The notes beneath the pieces are model-generated. The model saw nothing but the letters and a program-made list of their open reading frames with translations. It did not search any database and was not told the origin of the DNA. The translations under genes were made by a program, and so were the position numbers. A stretch of 57,148 nt of DNA from the NCBI GenBank assembly GCA_947464335.1, contig CANHWG010000010.1, positions 1 to 57,148 of the forward strand, read 5' to 3'. Of this stretch, positions 35,164 to 44,306 are shown one piece after another (position 1 is the first letter of the stretch; each line of letters opens with the position of its first letter). Source of the stretch: Flavobacteriaceae bacterium. GTDB taxonomy: Bacteria; Bacteroidota; Bacteroidia; Flavobacteriales; Flavobacteriaceae.

Positions 35164-38100
35164 TTAAAATTCAATATTTACACCCATATTAAATACTCTT
35201 GGTCTTGGATAAAAATTATTATCAATTCCGTTAAAGTTTTCTGGATCTTGTCCTGAATATTTTGTAATTAAGAATAAGTTATTAGCACCTACATATAAAC
35301 GAACTGAAGCTTCTTTTACTAACTTATCGAATTTATAGCCCAAAGAAATACTTTCACAACGTAAAAAAGTAGCATCATTAATAAAATAATCTGAAACTGC
35401 AGTATTTCCATTTGTATTTGCAAAAGGTAAAGTTCCATTTAAGTTATTGTTCAATGCTGCTCCTCCTGCATTAGGTCTTGGTCTATCGTTCCAACCATAT
35501 TGATATTCAACCGCATTGAAAACATTTCCTCCTAATTGCCCTCTAAAACTCGCATTGAAATCAAAGTTTTTATAGTTGAATGATGTTCCAAATCCGAATG
35601 TCCAATTTGGGATTAAATTCACATAATATCTATCATCATCAGTTATACTACCATCTCCATTTCTATCAACAAAAACTTCAGGAATTGGATTTCCAGTATT
35701 ATCATAAACTTGTTCAAAAACCCATGCAGCTTGTGGCTGTTGACCAACAGTATGATAGGTCAATTGTCTACCAATCCCTGGTAATGATCCTCCAGATTCA
35801 ACTTGAACTCTTGATGCTCCATCAATTCTATCAACATTACCAATATTATAAGAAATATTACCATTTATAGACCAATTCATATCATCAGATGATATAACTT
35901 TACCTATCAAACTAACCTCAATACCTTTATTAGTCATATCAGCACCATTTTTAGTAAAGGCATTTGTTAAAAATTGACCTGGAGGGAATGGTGCTCTTAT
36001 CAATAGGTTTGACGTTTTTCTAACATACGCATCAATACTACCTGATAAAACTCCATTTTTAAATAAATCAAAATCTAAACCAACATTCGTTGTCGCTGTT
36101 TCCTCCCAAGTAAGATTAGGATTAAATGCATTTGCAGAATAAATATTAACGCCAGGTAAATATTGTCCGTTTGGATCTCCTGGGCTAAAGAATGCAGTAT
36201 AAGGATAATAACTTTCGTTTCGAATATCACTGTTACCAGTTACTCCATATCCTATGCGCAATTTAAGATCATTAAAAAATTTAGAATTTTTTAAGAAACT
36301 TTCTTCTTTCAATTTCCAAGCTACACCTGCAGCAGGAAAATAACCCCATCTTCTATCTGAAGGGAATAATGAAGAGGCATCTGCTCTTAAAGTAAAGGTA
36401 AATAAATATTTGTCTAATAAATCAACATTAGCTCTACCAAAATAAGACTCCATGGTCATTTTTCCATAGTACCTGTTGTCTGGGTTTTGCGGATTAATGT
36501 TAGGTTCTCTTATCCCCGTAGATAAATTATATTGAAATCTTCTTTGTGTACCTTGATTAACAAAACTTTGAAAAGTATGTCCTGCTTGGCCTTCAAATCT
36601 GGTAACAAAACCGGTTAACTTTTTCGAATAAATCAAATAAGCATCCATCGTTTTGTTATCAATCGTTTGTCTTTCGCTGTAATTTAAACCAGGGTTAAAA
36701 ACATAAGTATCAGAAATAGGTGTAGTTTCAGCTATTCTATAAGTTTCTAAAGCTCTATCCGAAAAATTCTCTCTAATACTTGATTGAGACGTTTCAATAC
36801 CTAAATTCACTACTGCTCTTAACTCAGGTAAAAAATGCATTTTATAATCGAACTCGATGTTTCCTAAAAACTTATCAATACTTTCTGGACGGTCACGTTG
36901 CATTAATCTTGCTAAAGGATTTAACTGACCTTCTATACGATAAACCCCATCCCAAGTAGGCAATTGATCATTTGATACTAGTTGGTAGTAAGCATTAGCC
37001 CCTCCAAATCGATTATCAGGAGTACCATCTCCAAAAACTGGTTTTGTTGGATCCATATTTAATGCTGAACCTATATTGGCTCCTACATCAATGGCATTCT
37101 TTTTTGAACTAAATCCTTTAGCATTCACATCCACTTTTAAATGTTTGTTAAAGAAACTTGGAGTCACTTTAAAGCCAGCTGATATTCTAGAATAATCGTT
37201 TGTCTTGATAATCCCTTGCGTATTATTATACCCGATTGAAGCTCTGAAAGGCACATCACCAAAAATAGCCGCTTTTGTACTAAAATTGTGATCCTGACTA
37301 AAACTATTTCTAAATATTTGATCTTGCCAATTGGTGTTTGATAAAATTCTTCCTTCTATTACAGAAGGTGTTGCTGGATCATCCACTAAAGAATTACTTG
37401 GGTCATCTATACCTAAATTATTAACTAAATCAGGATGTTCGCTTACAATAAAATCTCTGAATTGATTGCCATCTCTTACATTAATTAATTTAGTGGCCTT
37501 TGAAGATGAAAAAGTAGAAGAATAACTAAATTGAGGTTTTCCTGTCGAACCTTTTTTTGTAGTAATAATAATTACACCATTGGACGCTCTCGAACCATAA
37601 ATAGCTGTTGCCGAAGCATCTTTTAATATGGTAAAAGATTCAATGTCATTTGGATTAATCATTGACAATGGATTTCCTTGTCCTGCAGCCAATCTATTGT
37701 CAATTGGCACATTATCAATAACAATTAAGGGTGCAGCTTCAGCTTTTAATGAAGACAAACCTCTAATTCTAATATTTGGCGCAGTATCTGGCTGACCTCC
37801 ATCGTTTGTAATTCTAACTCCGGCAACTTTTCCTACCAAAAGTTGATCAGCTGATAAAATAGCACCTCTATTAAAGTCTTTAGCGGTAACCACAGATACT
37901 GAACCTGTTGCGTCTTTCTTTCTTGCGGAACCGTAACCGACTTGAACTACCACTTCCTGCAATTGGTTGGCACTTTCTTGAAGCGAAATAGTCGCTTCTT
38001 TTTGTCCTGAATAGTTTAAAGTACTAGAGTCATATCCTATGTAAGAAAAGACCACTTTGTCTCCACTTTTAAGACCTCCTACTTTAAATTTTCCATCAAA

Positions 38101-38265
38101 ATCTGTTGATGTGCTACTATTAGCACCTTGAACTACTACGTTTACTCCTGGCAATGGTTGATTTGATTTAGCATCAAGAACAACACCACTCAAAGTGTTC
38201 TGTGCAAGAACGCTAAAAGGTAGCATTAGGAATAAAAATAACAACTTTTTGTAAATTGTTTTCAT
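35164..38265 (-). CDS. SusC/RagA-family TonB-dependent outer-membrane transporter
   Basis: The 1033-residue protein begins with a signal peptide, then a carboxypeptidase-regulatory-like domain (LSGVVLDAKSNQPLPGVNV, about 24-100), the plug (DATGSVSVVTAKDFNRG, and ASATAIYGSRASNGVIIITTKKG, typical of SusC) and a 22-strand barrel ending in Phe (MGVNIEF). With SusD it imports oligosaccharides using TonB energy. It is first in the operon susC-susD-susE-amylase. A near -7 element TAATTTTA reads on the minus strand at 38327-38320, and a LacI-type palindrome lies further upstream at 38373-38386. Confidence 0.95.
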   Translation of the reverse strand: MKTIYKKLLFLFLMLPFSVLAQNTLSGVVLDAKSNQPLPGVNVVVQGANSSTSTDFDGKFKVGGLKSGDKVVFSYIGYDSSTLNYSGQKEATISLQESANQLQEVVVQVGYGSARKKDATGSVSVVTAKDFNRGAILSADQLLVGKVAGVRITNDGGQPDTAPNIRIRGLSSLKAEAAPLIVIDNVPIDNRLAAGQGNPLSMINPNDIESFTILKDASATAIYGSRASNGVIIITTKKGSTGKPQFSYSSTFSSSKATKLINVRDGNQFRDFIVSEHPDLVNNLGIDDPSNSLVDDPATPSVIEGRILSNTNWQDQIFRNSFSQDHNFSTKAAIFGDVPFRASIGYNNTQGIIKTNDYSRISAGFKVTPSFFNKHLKVDVNAKGFSSKKNAIDVGANIGSALNMDPTKPVFGDGTPDNRFGGANAYYQLVSNDQLPTWDGVYRIEGQLNPLARLMQRDRPESIDKFLGNIEFDYKMHFLPELRAVVNLGIETSQSSIRENFSDRALETYRIAETTPISDTYVFNPGLNYSERQTIDNKTMDAYLIYSKKLTGFVTRFEGQAGHTFQSFVNQGTQRRFQYNLSTGIREPNINPQNPDNRYYGKMTMESYFGRANVDLLDKYLFTFTLRADASSLFPSDRRWGYFPAAGVAWKLKEESFLKNSKFFNDLKLRIGYGVTGNSDIRNESYYPYTAFFSPGDPNGQYLPGVNIYSANAFNPNLTWEETATTNVGLDFDLFKNGVLSGSIDAYVRKTSNLLIRAPFPPGQFLTNAFTKNGADMTNKGIEVSLIGKVISSDDMNWSINGNISYNIGNVDRIDGASRVQVESGGSLPGIGRQLTYHTVGQQPQAAWVFEQVYDNTGNPIPEVFVDRNGDGSITDDDRYYVNLIPNWTFGFGTSFNYKNFDFNASFRGQLGGNVFNAVEYQYGWNDRPRPNAGGAALNNNLNGTLPFANTNGNTAVSDYFINDATFLRCESISLGYKFDKLVKEASVRLYVGANNLFLITKYSGQDPENFNGIDNNFYPRPRVFNMGVNIEF

Positions 38266-38319
38266 ACATTTTGTTTAGGTTAAAAAATAATTTTGTGCTT
38301 GTACTTATACTTCGAATGT

Positions 38320-38327
38320 TAAAATTA
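38320..38327 (-). promoter_or_regulatory. Candidate -7 box of the susC operon
   Basis: TAATTTTA on the minus strand matches TAnnTTTG at all but the last base, 55 bases before the susC start. The inverted pair TTAGG/CCTAA (38336-38350) covers the expected -33 region. Confidence 0.35.
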
Positions 38328-38372
38328 TGTAAAATTTAGGATATACCTAATAAACATGCGTTAAATGTGTAC

Positions 38373-38386
38373 CGAAAACGTTTTCG
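38373..38386. promoter_or_regulatory. LacI-type operator palindrome
   Basis: CGAAAACGTTTTCG is a perfect 14-bp palindrome with a central CG, the form bound by LacI-family regulators. It lies between the susC operon and the divergent LacI-family gene that starts 103 bases away, and so could control both. Confidence 0.75.
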
Positions 38387-38488
38387 TGTTGAAAACTTTC
38401 TGTTTATTATACTTATTTAACCTTAAAATTGATGGAATGAAAAATATCTTATACCTTTATTCAGAATTAAATATTTATCACATTCACA

Positions 38489-39517
38489 ATGATGAGAAAA
38501 AAAGTAACTTTAAAACAAATTGCCAAAGAACTAGATGTGTCCATATCTACCGTTTCAAAATCATTGAAAAACAGTTTAGAGATAAGTGAAGATACCCGAC
38601 AAAAGGTGCAAGCTTTTGCCAAACTTTACAACTACAAACCCAACAATATTGCACTTAGTTTAAAAAACAAAAAAACCAAGACTATTTGTATAATTATTCC
38701 TGAAATTATTCATCATTTTTTTGCCACTGTAATCAGTGGTGTGGAAAGTGTTGCTAATGAAAACGGCTACAATGTTCTTGTTTGTCTGTCTGACGAATCA
38801 TTTGATAAAGAAGTAATTAACATGGAAATGTTAGCCAACGGAAGTATTGATGGCTTTATTATGTCGCTATCAAAAGAAACTCAACAAAAGAAAGATTTTC
38901 ATCACATCGTCGAAGTCATTAATCAGGGAATGCCTGTAGTGATGTTTGACCGTGTGACCAATGACATCTTGTGTGATAAAGTAATTATTGACGATAATTT
39001 AGCTGCTTTTAATGCCACCCAATTTCTAATTGATAAAGGATTCAAAAAAATTGCACTAATTACAACCGTAGACTACGTAAGTGTAGGCAAACTTAGAACC
39101 GAAGGTTATGTCAAAGCGCTAAAAAACAATGACATAAAAGTAGATGAAAATTTAATTCTTAGAATTGAAGATACCGAAAATTTTGAAGCTTCTATTGAAA
39201 ATTTAATACTAAACAATTCATTAGATTCTATTTTTGCTGTAAACGAACTATTTGCAGTAACAGCTATAAAATTAGCCCGAAAACACAATATAAAAGTACC
39301 AGAAGAAATCTCAATTATTGGATTTACGGATGGTATAATTTCAAAATATTCTACTCCAAGTATTTCAACGGTTAGTCAAAATGGGATAAAAATGGGTGGA
39401 AAAGCGGCTAAAATGCTCATCGATAGATTGGAATCTGAAGAAGAAGAACAACAAGACGAACAATATAGCACCGAAGTAATCGAAACCGAATTGATAGAAA
39501 GAGATTCAACCATATAA
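38489..39517 (+). CDS. LacI-family transcriptional regulator of the alpha-glucan locus
   Basis: The 342-residue protein has an N-terminal LacI helix-turn-helix (LKQIAKELDVSISTVSKSLKN, about residues 7-27), a hinge (YKPNNIALSLK) and a periplasmic-binding-like effector domain (IIPEIIHHFFATVISGVE, DGFIMSLS, VMFDRV, SIIGFTDG). Such regulators sense sugars or sugar phosphates; here maltose or a product is the obvious candidate. It replaces the membrane-bound SusR type found in Bacteroides starch loci. A near -7 box TACCTTTA lies at 38452-38459, so the leader is short. It is divergent from susC and precedes the catabolic genes. Confidence 0.93.
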   Translation: MMRKKVTLKQIAKELDVSISTVSKSLKNSLEISEDTRQKVQAFAKLYNYKPNNIALSLKNKKTKTICIIIPEIIHHFFATVISGVESVANENGYNVLVCLSDESFDKEVINMEMLANGSIDGFIMSLSKETQQKKDFHHIVEVINQGMPVVMFDRVTNDILCDKVIIDDNLAAFNATQFLIDKGFKKIALITTVDYVSVGKLRTEGYVKALKNNDIKVDENLILRIEDTENFEASIENLILNNSLDSIFAVNELFAVTAIKLARKHNIKVPEEISIIGFTDGIISKYSTPSISTVSQNGIKMGGKAAKMLIDRLESEEEEQQDEQYSTEVIETELIERDSTI

Positions 39518-39532
39518 TTGATTTTTATCAAC

Positions 39533-39546
39533 AAAAAACGTTTGCG
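39533..39546. promoter_or_regulatory. Possible second LacI-type operator
   Basis: AAAAAACGTTTGCG has the AAACGTTT core (4 pairs each side) and one full CGTTTGCG half-site but a degenerate left arm. It lies about 55 bases upstream of the -7-like box of the transporter gene. Confidence 0.45.
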
Positions 39547-39600
39547 TAGTCACTTTTACTATTTTTTTTAGTCAAAATTATCCCATCTTAATTTCTTTAT

Positions 39601-39608
39601 TATCTTTA
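39601..39608 (+). promoter_or_regulatory. Near -7 box TATCTTTA of the transporter operon
   Basis: It matches TAnnTTTG except for the last base. Transcription would begin near 39614, leaving a leader of about 90 bases that contains three overlapping stem-loops. Confidence 0.45.
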
Positions 39609-39614
39609 CGACAA

Positions 39615-39703
39615 TTATCAAAGCTTGTATTTTTACTTCGAACTAAATTAAAGTTTTGATAAGCACTTTGCTTATCGTATTATAAATCATTAAATTACGA
39701 TAA
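39615..39703 (+). promoter_or_regulatory. Leader with three overlapping stem-loops, possible RNA switch
   Basis: Stem A: TTATCAAAGCTT (39615-39626) with AAGTTTTGATAA (39651-39662), 12 bp with one G-U. Stem B: GATAAGC (39658-39664) with GCTTATC (39670-39676). Stem C: TTATCGTA (39672-39679) with TACGATAA (39696-39703), reaching the A of the start codon. A excludes B and B excludes C, as in attenuators. No known riboswitch class is recognised. Confidence 0.45.
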
Positions 39704-41232
39704 TGGAAAAGCGTAGGTTAAGTTTCTGGCAAATCTGGAACATGAGTTTTGGATTTCTAGGAATACAAATGGGTTTTGCCTTGCAAAATTCAAATGTTAG
39801 TAGAATTTTTCAAACTCTTGGTGCAAACATCGACGACATTCCAATTTTGTGGGTTGCCGCACCAATGACTGGACTTATTGTTCAACCTATAATCGGATAT
39901 TTTTCGGACAGAACTTGGACCAAATTAGGCAGGAGAAAACCCTATTTTTTAGTAGGCGCCATTCTCGCTTCAACTGCTTTGTTTATTATGCCAAATTCAC
40001 CCTATTTATGGTTTGCAGCTGGAATGCTTTGGATTATGGATGCCTCAATTAATGTTTCCATGGAACCGTTTAGAGCTTTTGTTGGAGACAATCTTCCCGA
40101 TTCGCAACGAACTAGTGGTTTTGCAATGCAAAGCTTTTTCATTGGAATTGGTGCCTACTTTGCCTCAAAACTTCCGCTGATTTTTACTTATTTTGGAGTG
40201 AGTAATACTGCTCCTTTAGGGGTTATACCAGATTCTGTAAAATATTCCTTCTATTTGGGAGGAATCGTTTTTATAATCACAGTTTTATGGACTGTTTTAA
40301 CTTCAAAAGAGTATTCACCCGAAGAGCTTGAAGCATTTGAAAAAAATCACAAAGCAACGTTTGAAAAAGAAGTCCGCCCAAGGGAATGGTTTCAATCTAA
40401 TGGAAACTCACACCTAACAAAAGGCATTCTATTTTTAGCCATTAGTATTCTTTTTTCATTTGCCATTTATACATATGATTTGAAAAAAGATTTATATGTT
40501 TTATCCTTAGGTTTAATTGGTTTGGGTGGAATAGCTATGCTTACTTCAGGGTTAATGCAAAAATCGAACAAAACTAATAATGGATTTGTTACAATTATGA
40601 ACGATTTTCAGTTCATGCCAAAAATCATGAAACAATTGGCTTGGGTACAATTCTTTTCCTGGTTTGCTCTTTTTTCTATGTGGATTTATACCACGTTAGC
40701 TGTAACTCAACACGTATACAAAACTACGGACACAACCTCTGAAGCATATAACACAGGGGCAAATCAAGTGGGTGAAATGTTTGCTAACTATAACTTGATT
40801 GCTGCTATTGCTGCTTTTTTATTGCCTTTGTTAGCTAAATATACCAGTAGAAAATTTACTCATTTTGTCGCTCTTGTGTGTGGCGGATTAGGATTAATTT
40901 CGGTATATTTTATTTCTGAACCTACTGTTTTTACTATGGAATGGCTACCCATGATTGGGGTCGGAATTGCATGGGCAAGTATTTTATCGGTTCCTTATGC
41001 TATGTTATCGGGATCTTTACCATCCAGTAAAATGGGATATTATATGGGAGTTTTCAACTTTTTTATTGTAATTCCACAATTAGTAGCTGCCTCTATTTTA
41101 GGATTTTTAGTTTCTAAATTTTTTAACAGCGAACCAATATATGCACTTTTGATTGGTGGTGCTTCAATGATTCTTGCCGGGATCATTTCACTCACCATTA
41201 ATGACAATTCGAAAATTATAATAAATGAGTAA
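39703..41232 (+). CDS. MFS sugar transporter, probable maltose importer
   Basis: The 509-residue inner-membrane protein has about 12 hydrophobic helices and the glycoside-pentoside-hexuronide/SUC-like signatures: FWQIWNMSFGFLGIQMGFALQNSNVSRI at the N-terminus, PIIGYFSDRTWTKLGRRKPYFLVG after helix 2 and MDASINVSMEPFRAFVGD. This family includes bacterial maltose and sucrose symporters. Its position before beta-phosphoglucomutase and maltose phosphorylase points to maltose uptake, the step done by SusT-like or MalT proteins elsewhere. A long loop with ENHKATFEKEVRP separates the two halves. The stop overlaps the next start by 8 bases. Confidence 0.88.
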   Translation: MEKRRLSFWQIWNMSFGFLGIQMGFALQNSNVSRIFQTLGANIDDIPILWVAAPMTGLIVQPIIGYFSDRTWTKLGRRKPYFLVGAILASTALFIMPNSPYLWFAAGMLWIMDASINVSMEPFRAFVGDNLPDSQRTSGFAMQSFFIGIGAYFASKLPLIFTYFGVSNTAPLGVIPDSVKYSFYLGGIVFIITVLWTVLTSKEYSPEELEAFEKNHKATFEKEVRPREWFQSNGNSHLTKGILFLAISILFSFAIYTYDLKKDLYVLSLGLIGLGGIAMLTSGLMQKSNKTNNGFVTIMNDFQFMPKIMKQLAWVQFFSWFALFSMWIYTTLAVTQHVYKTTDTTSEAYNTGANQVGEMFANYNLIAAIAAFLLPLLAKYTSRKFTHFVALVCGGLGLISVYFISEPTVFTMEWLPMIGVGIAWASILSVPYAMLSGSLPSSKMGYYMGVFNFFIVIPQLVAASILGFLVSKFFNSEPIYALLIGGASMILAGIISLTINDNSKIIINE

Positions 41233-41878
41233 AAAAGCATTCATTTTCGACCTAGACGGTGTTATTGTTGATACAGCCAGATATCATTTTTTGGCCTGGC
41301 AAAAAATAGCTGCCGAGTTAGGTGTTGAATTCACACCCGAGCACAACGAAGAATTAAAAGGAGTAAGTCGTGTTCGTTCGTTAGATATCATTTTGAAACT
41401 TGGAAATATTCAAGCTTCTGAAGAAAACAAAAACAAATGGCTTACACAAAAAAATGAAGATTACCTCGCTTATATTGAACATATGGATGAAACTGAAATT
41501 CTTCCAGGCGTAGTGGCTATTTTAGAATACATTAAAGAAAAAAAACAATTAATTGCATTGGGTTCTGCAAGTAAAAATGCGCGCCCTATTTTAGAAAAGG
41601 TGAATATTTTGCATTTGTTTGATGCCATTGTTGACGGAAATGACGTAACCAATGCCAAACCAGATCCAGAAGTTTTTGTCAGAGCTGCCAAATTACTGAA
41701 TGTGAGCAACGATAATTCTATTGTTTTTGAAGACTCTGTTGCAGGAGTCCAAGCAGCAAATAGTGCCAATATGACGAGTGTAGGAATTGGTGATTCCAAA
41801 ATTTTACACGAGTCAAAATACAATTTTAAAGATTTTACCTTTATGGATACGACCTTTATTGACGCATTCATAAACTAA
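41225..41878 (+). CDS. pgmB: Beta-phosphoglucomutase
   Basis: The 217-residue HAD-superfamily enzyme converts beta-glucose-1-phosphate to glucose-6-phosphate. The nucleophile is Asp9 and the acid/base Asp11 in FDLDGVIVDT; the cap region has the ELKGVSRVRSLDIIL segment typical of this enzyme; the later motifs LGSASKNA, KPDPEVF and FEDSVAGVQAA follow in order. It overlaps the transporter stop by 8 bases and is followed after 26 bases by the maltose phosphorylase that makes its substrate. Confidence 0.95.
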   Translation: MSKKAFIFDLDGVIVDTARYHFLAWQKIAAELGVEFTPEHNEELKGVSRVRSLDIILKLGNIQASEENKNKWLTQKNEDYLAYIEHMDETEILPGVVAILEYIKEKKQLIALGSASKNARPILEKVNILHLFDAIVDGNDVTNAKPDPEVFVRAAKLLNVSNDNSIVFEDSVAGVQAANSANMTSVGIGDSKILHESKYNFKDFTFMDTTFIDAFIN

Positions 41879-41904
41879 AATCGAATGATAAAAGGAAAAT
41901 TAAC

Positions 41905-44208
41905 ATGAATCAAGATTATATCAAACCAGACAACTGGTCAATTATAGAAGAAGGTTTTGACTTAGATCAAGTTAAATCTTCAGAAAGTTTATTCAGTATC
42001 GGAAACGGTGCTATGGGACAGCGTGCCAATTTTGAAGAACAATACACAGGCGGTACCTTTCAAGGAAGTTATATTGCTGGAATCTATTACCCAGACAAAA
42101 CCAAAGTGGGCTGGTGGAAAAACGGCTACCCCGAATATTTTGCAAAAGTACTGAACGCTCCAAACTGGATTGGAATTGACATCGAAATTAACGGTGAAAA
42201 CCTTGATTTAGCAAGATGCACTGAAGTTAATAATTTCCGTCGAGAGCTACATATGAAAGAAGGAATTTATTTCCGTTCTTTTGAAGCCACTTTACAAAAT
42301 GGCACTCAAATTGCCGTAAATGTTCGTCGATTTCTTTCCTTAGATTTAGACGAAGTGGGAGTCATCAATTATGAAATCACTCCGTTAAACAAAGACACCA
42401 AAATAAAATTGAAACCTTATGTTGATGCCGGTGTTCATAATGAAGATGCCAACTGGGAAGAAAAATTTTGGGAACCTTTAGAGGTGCAAAATTCAGGAAA
42501 CGAAGCTTTTGTTACGGCAAGAACTTTTAAAACCCATTTTACTGCTACGACTTTCATGCAAAATAACATCTTGTTGAATGCTGAAAGCTTAAATCTTTCT
42601 CCATCAAATGTGGAATCCACAAAAGAGAAAGTGCAGTTTACCTATGAAATTGAGGTAGCAAATGGACAAAAAGCTACGATCCAAAAACTAGGCGGTTACA
42701 CCGTTTCAATGAATCATGAAAACACGCAAGTTGCGGCTCAAAATGTAATTGCAAAAGCAGTATCATTGGGCTACGACCAATTAGTAAATAATCAAATTGA
42801 AGCTTGGGCTAAAATATGGGAAATGAGCGACATCACTATTGATGGCGATGTGAAAGCACAACAGGGAATTCGTTTCAATATTTTCCATCTTAATCAAACC
42901 TATTTAGGTAAAGATTCGAGATTGAATATTGGTCCAAAAGGATTTACTGGAGAAAAATATGGCGGTTCTACCTATTGGGATACTGAGGCCTACTGCATTC
43001 CGTTTTATATGGCAACCAAAGACCAACAAGTAGCCCGAAATCTTTTGGCGTACCGATACAATCAATTAGATAAAGCAATTGAAAATGCGGGCAAATTAGG
43101 ATTCACCAACGGTGCCGCTTTGTATCCAATGGTAACCATGAACGGTGAAGAATGCCATAACGAATGGGAAATTACCTTTGAAGAAATCCACCGAAATGGC
43201 GCAATTGCTTTTGCTATTTTCAACTATTACCGATTCACAGGTGATTACTCCTATATTCCTGAAAAAGGACTGGAAGTTTTAATCGGTATAGCCCGTTTTT
43301 GGCATCAAAGAGCGACCTTTTCTACCTACAGAAATCAGTATGTGATTTTAGGTGTAACCGGTCCGAATGAATATGAAAATAACATCAATAATAATTTTTA
43401 CACGAATTATTTGGCCAAATGGTGTATCGATTATACTGTTGAACAAATCAACCGCGTTGAAAAAGAGTATAGTTCCGATTTTAACCGAATTATGAGTAAA
43501 GTCAATTTGGATGCCGTTGAAATAGGACATTGGAAAAAAGTAGCCGACCATATGTATTTCCCTTTTTCGGAAGAACACGATGTATATTTGCAACAAGATG
43601 GCTTCTTAGACAAAGAATTAGTGAAAGTGCACGATTTAGATAAATCACAACGTCCAATCAATCAAAAATGGTCTTGGGATAGAATTTTACGGTCACCTTA
43701 CATTAAACAAGCCGATACGTTACAAGGATTTTATTTCTTTGAGGATCATTTTAGCATCGAACAATTAGAAAAACATTTTGATTTTTACGAACCGTTTACG
43801 GTACACGAAAGTTCATTATCACCTTGTGTGCATTCCATACAAGCAGCTAAGTTAGGCCGAATGGAGCAAGCGTATACCTTCTATTTAAGAACGTCTCGTT
43901 TGGATTTAGATGATTACAACAAAGAAGTTGAGGAAGGTTTACACATCACTTCGATGGCAGGAACTTGGATGAGCATTGTAGAAGGTTTTGGAGGAATGCG
44001 AATTAAAAATGATGCGTTACATTTTGAGCCAAGAATTCCAAAAGACTGGAAGGGTTATTCATTTAAAATCAATTTCAGAAATCAAATTTTAAAAGTTTCA
44101 GTTCACCAAAACGAAACTAATTTTACGCTCGAAGGAGAAAATCCAATTGCTGTTTTTGTTAATGGAAAAGAATTTTTAGTAGAGCCAAATAGTTTGGTTA
44201 CTGTATAG
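41905..44208 (+). CDS. GH65 maltose phosphorylase
   Basis: The 767-residue enzyme splits maltose with phosphate into glucose and beta-glucose-1-phosphate, conserving the bond energy. GH65 features: an N-terminal beta-sandwich (SIGNGAMGQRANFEE), the (alpha/alpha)6 barrel with STYWDTEAYCIPFY, and GEECHNEWEITFEEIHRNGA (about residues 415-434), which holds the catalytic Glu of maltose phosphorylases (HNEWEIT), then a C-terminal beta domain. Relatives act on kojibiose, nigerose or trehalose, but the neighbouring pgmB and maltose-type transporter support maltose. It is cytoplasmic, with no signal peptide. Confidence 0.93.
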   Translation: MNQDYIKPDNWSIIEEGFDLDQVKSSESLFSIGNGAMGQRANFEEQYTGGTFQGSYIAGIYYPDKTKVGWWKNGYPEYFAKVLNAPNWIGIDIEINGENLDLARCTEVNNFRRELHMKEGIYFRSFEATLQNGTQIAVNVRRFLSLDLDEVGVINYEITPLNKDTKIKLKPYVDAGVHNEDANWEEKFWEPLEVQNSGNEAFVTARTFKTHFTATTFMQNNILLNAESLNLSPSNVESTKEKVQFTYEIEVANGQKATIQKLGGYTVSMNHENTQVAAQNVIAKAVSLGYDQLVNNQIEAWAKIWEMSDITIDGDVKAQQGIRFNIFHLNQTYLGKDSRLNIGPKGFTGEKYGGSTYWDTEAYCIPFYMATKDQQVARNLLAYRYNQLDKAIENAGKLGFTNGAALYPMVTMNGEECHNEWEITFEEIHRNGAIAFAIFNYYRFTGDYSYIPEKGLEVLIGIARFWHQRATFSTYRNQYVILGVTGPNEYENNINNNFYTNYLAKWCIDYTVEQINRVEKEYSSDFNRIMSKVNLDAVEIGHWKKVADHMYFPFSEEHDVYLQQDGFLDKELVKVHDLDKSQRPINQKWSWDRILRSPYIKQADTLQGFYFFEDHFSIEQLEKHFDFYEPFTVHESSLSPCVHSIQAAKLGRMEQAYTFYLRTSRLDLDDYNKEVEEGLHITSMAGTWMSIVEGFGGMRIKNDALHFEPRIPKDWKGYSFKINFRNQILKVSVHQNETNFTLEGENPIAVFVNGKEFLVEPNSLVTV

Positions 44209-44221
44209 ATTTAATAAACAA

Positions 44222-44284
44222 AAGACATTACCATTAAGGCATTAAGTTCCATTAAGTTTCTCTCTTAATTTTTCTTAATGTCTT
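44222..44284 (+). repeat. Intercistronic cluster of ATTAAG/CTTAAT repeats able to fold
   Basis: AAGACATTA (44222-44230) pairs with TAATGTCTT (44276-44284), 9 bp. Between them ATTAAG occurs at 44233, 44241 and 44251 and CTTAAT at 44264 and 44274, allowing alternative inner stems. It fills most of the gap between the GH65 and SusA-like genes. Confidence 0.45.
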
Positions 44285-44306
44285 GCTGGTTTATAAACAT
44301 AACGTT

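Noticed and set aside
41470-41871. 133-codon open frame opposite pgmB
   Set aside because: It mirrors the conserved pgmB frame; no promoter or recognisable protein.
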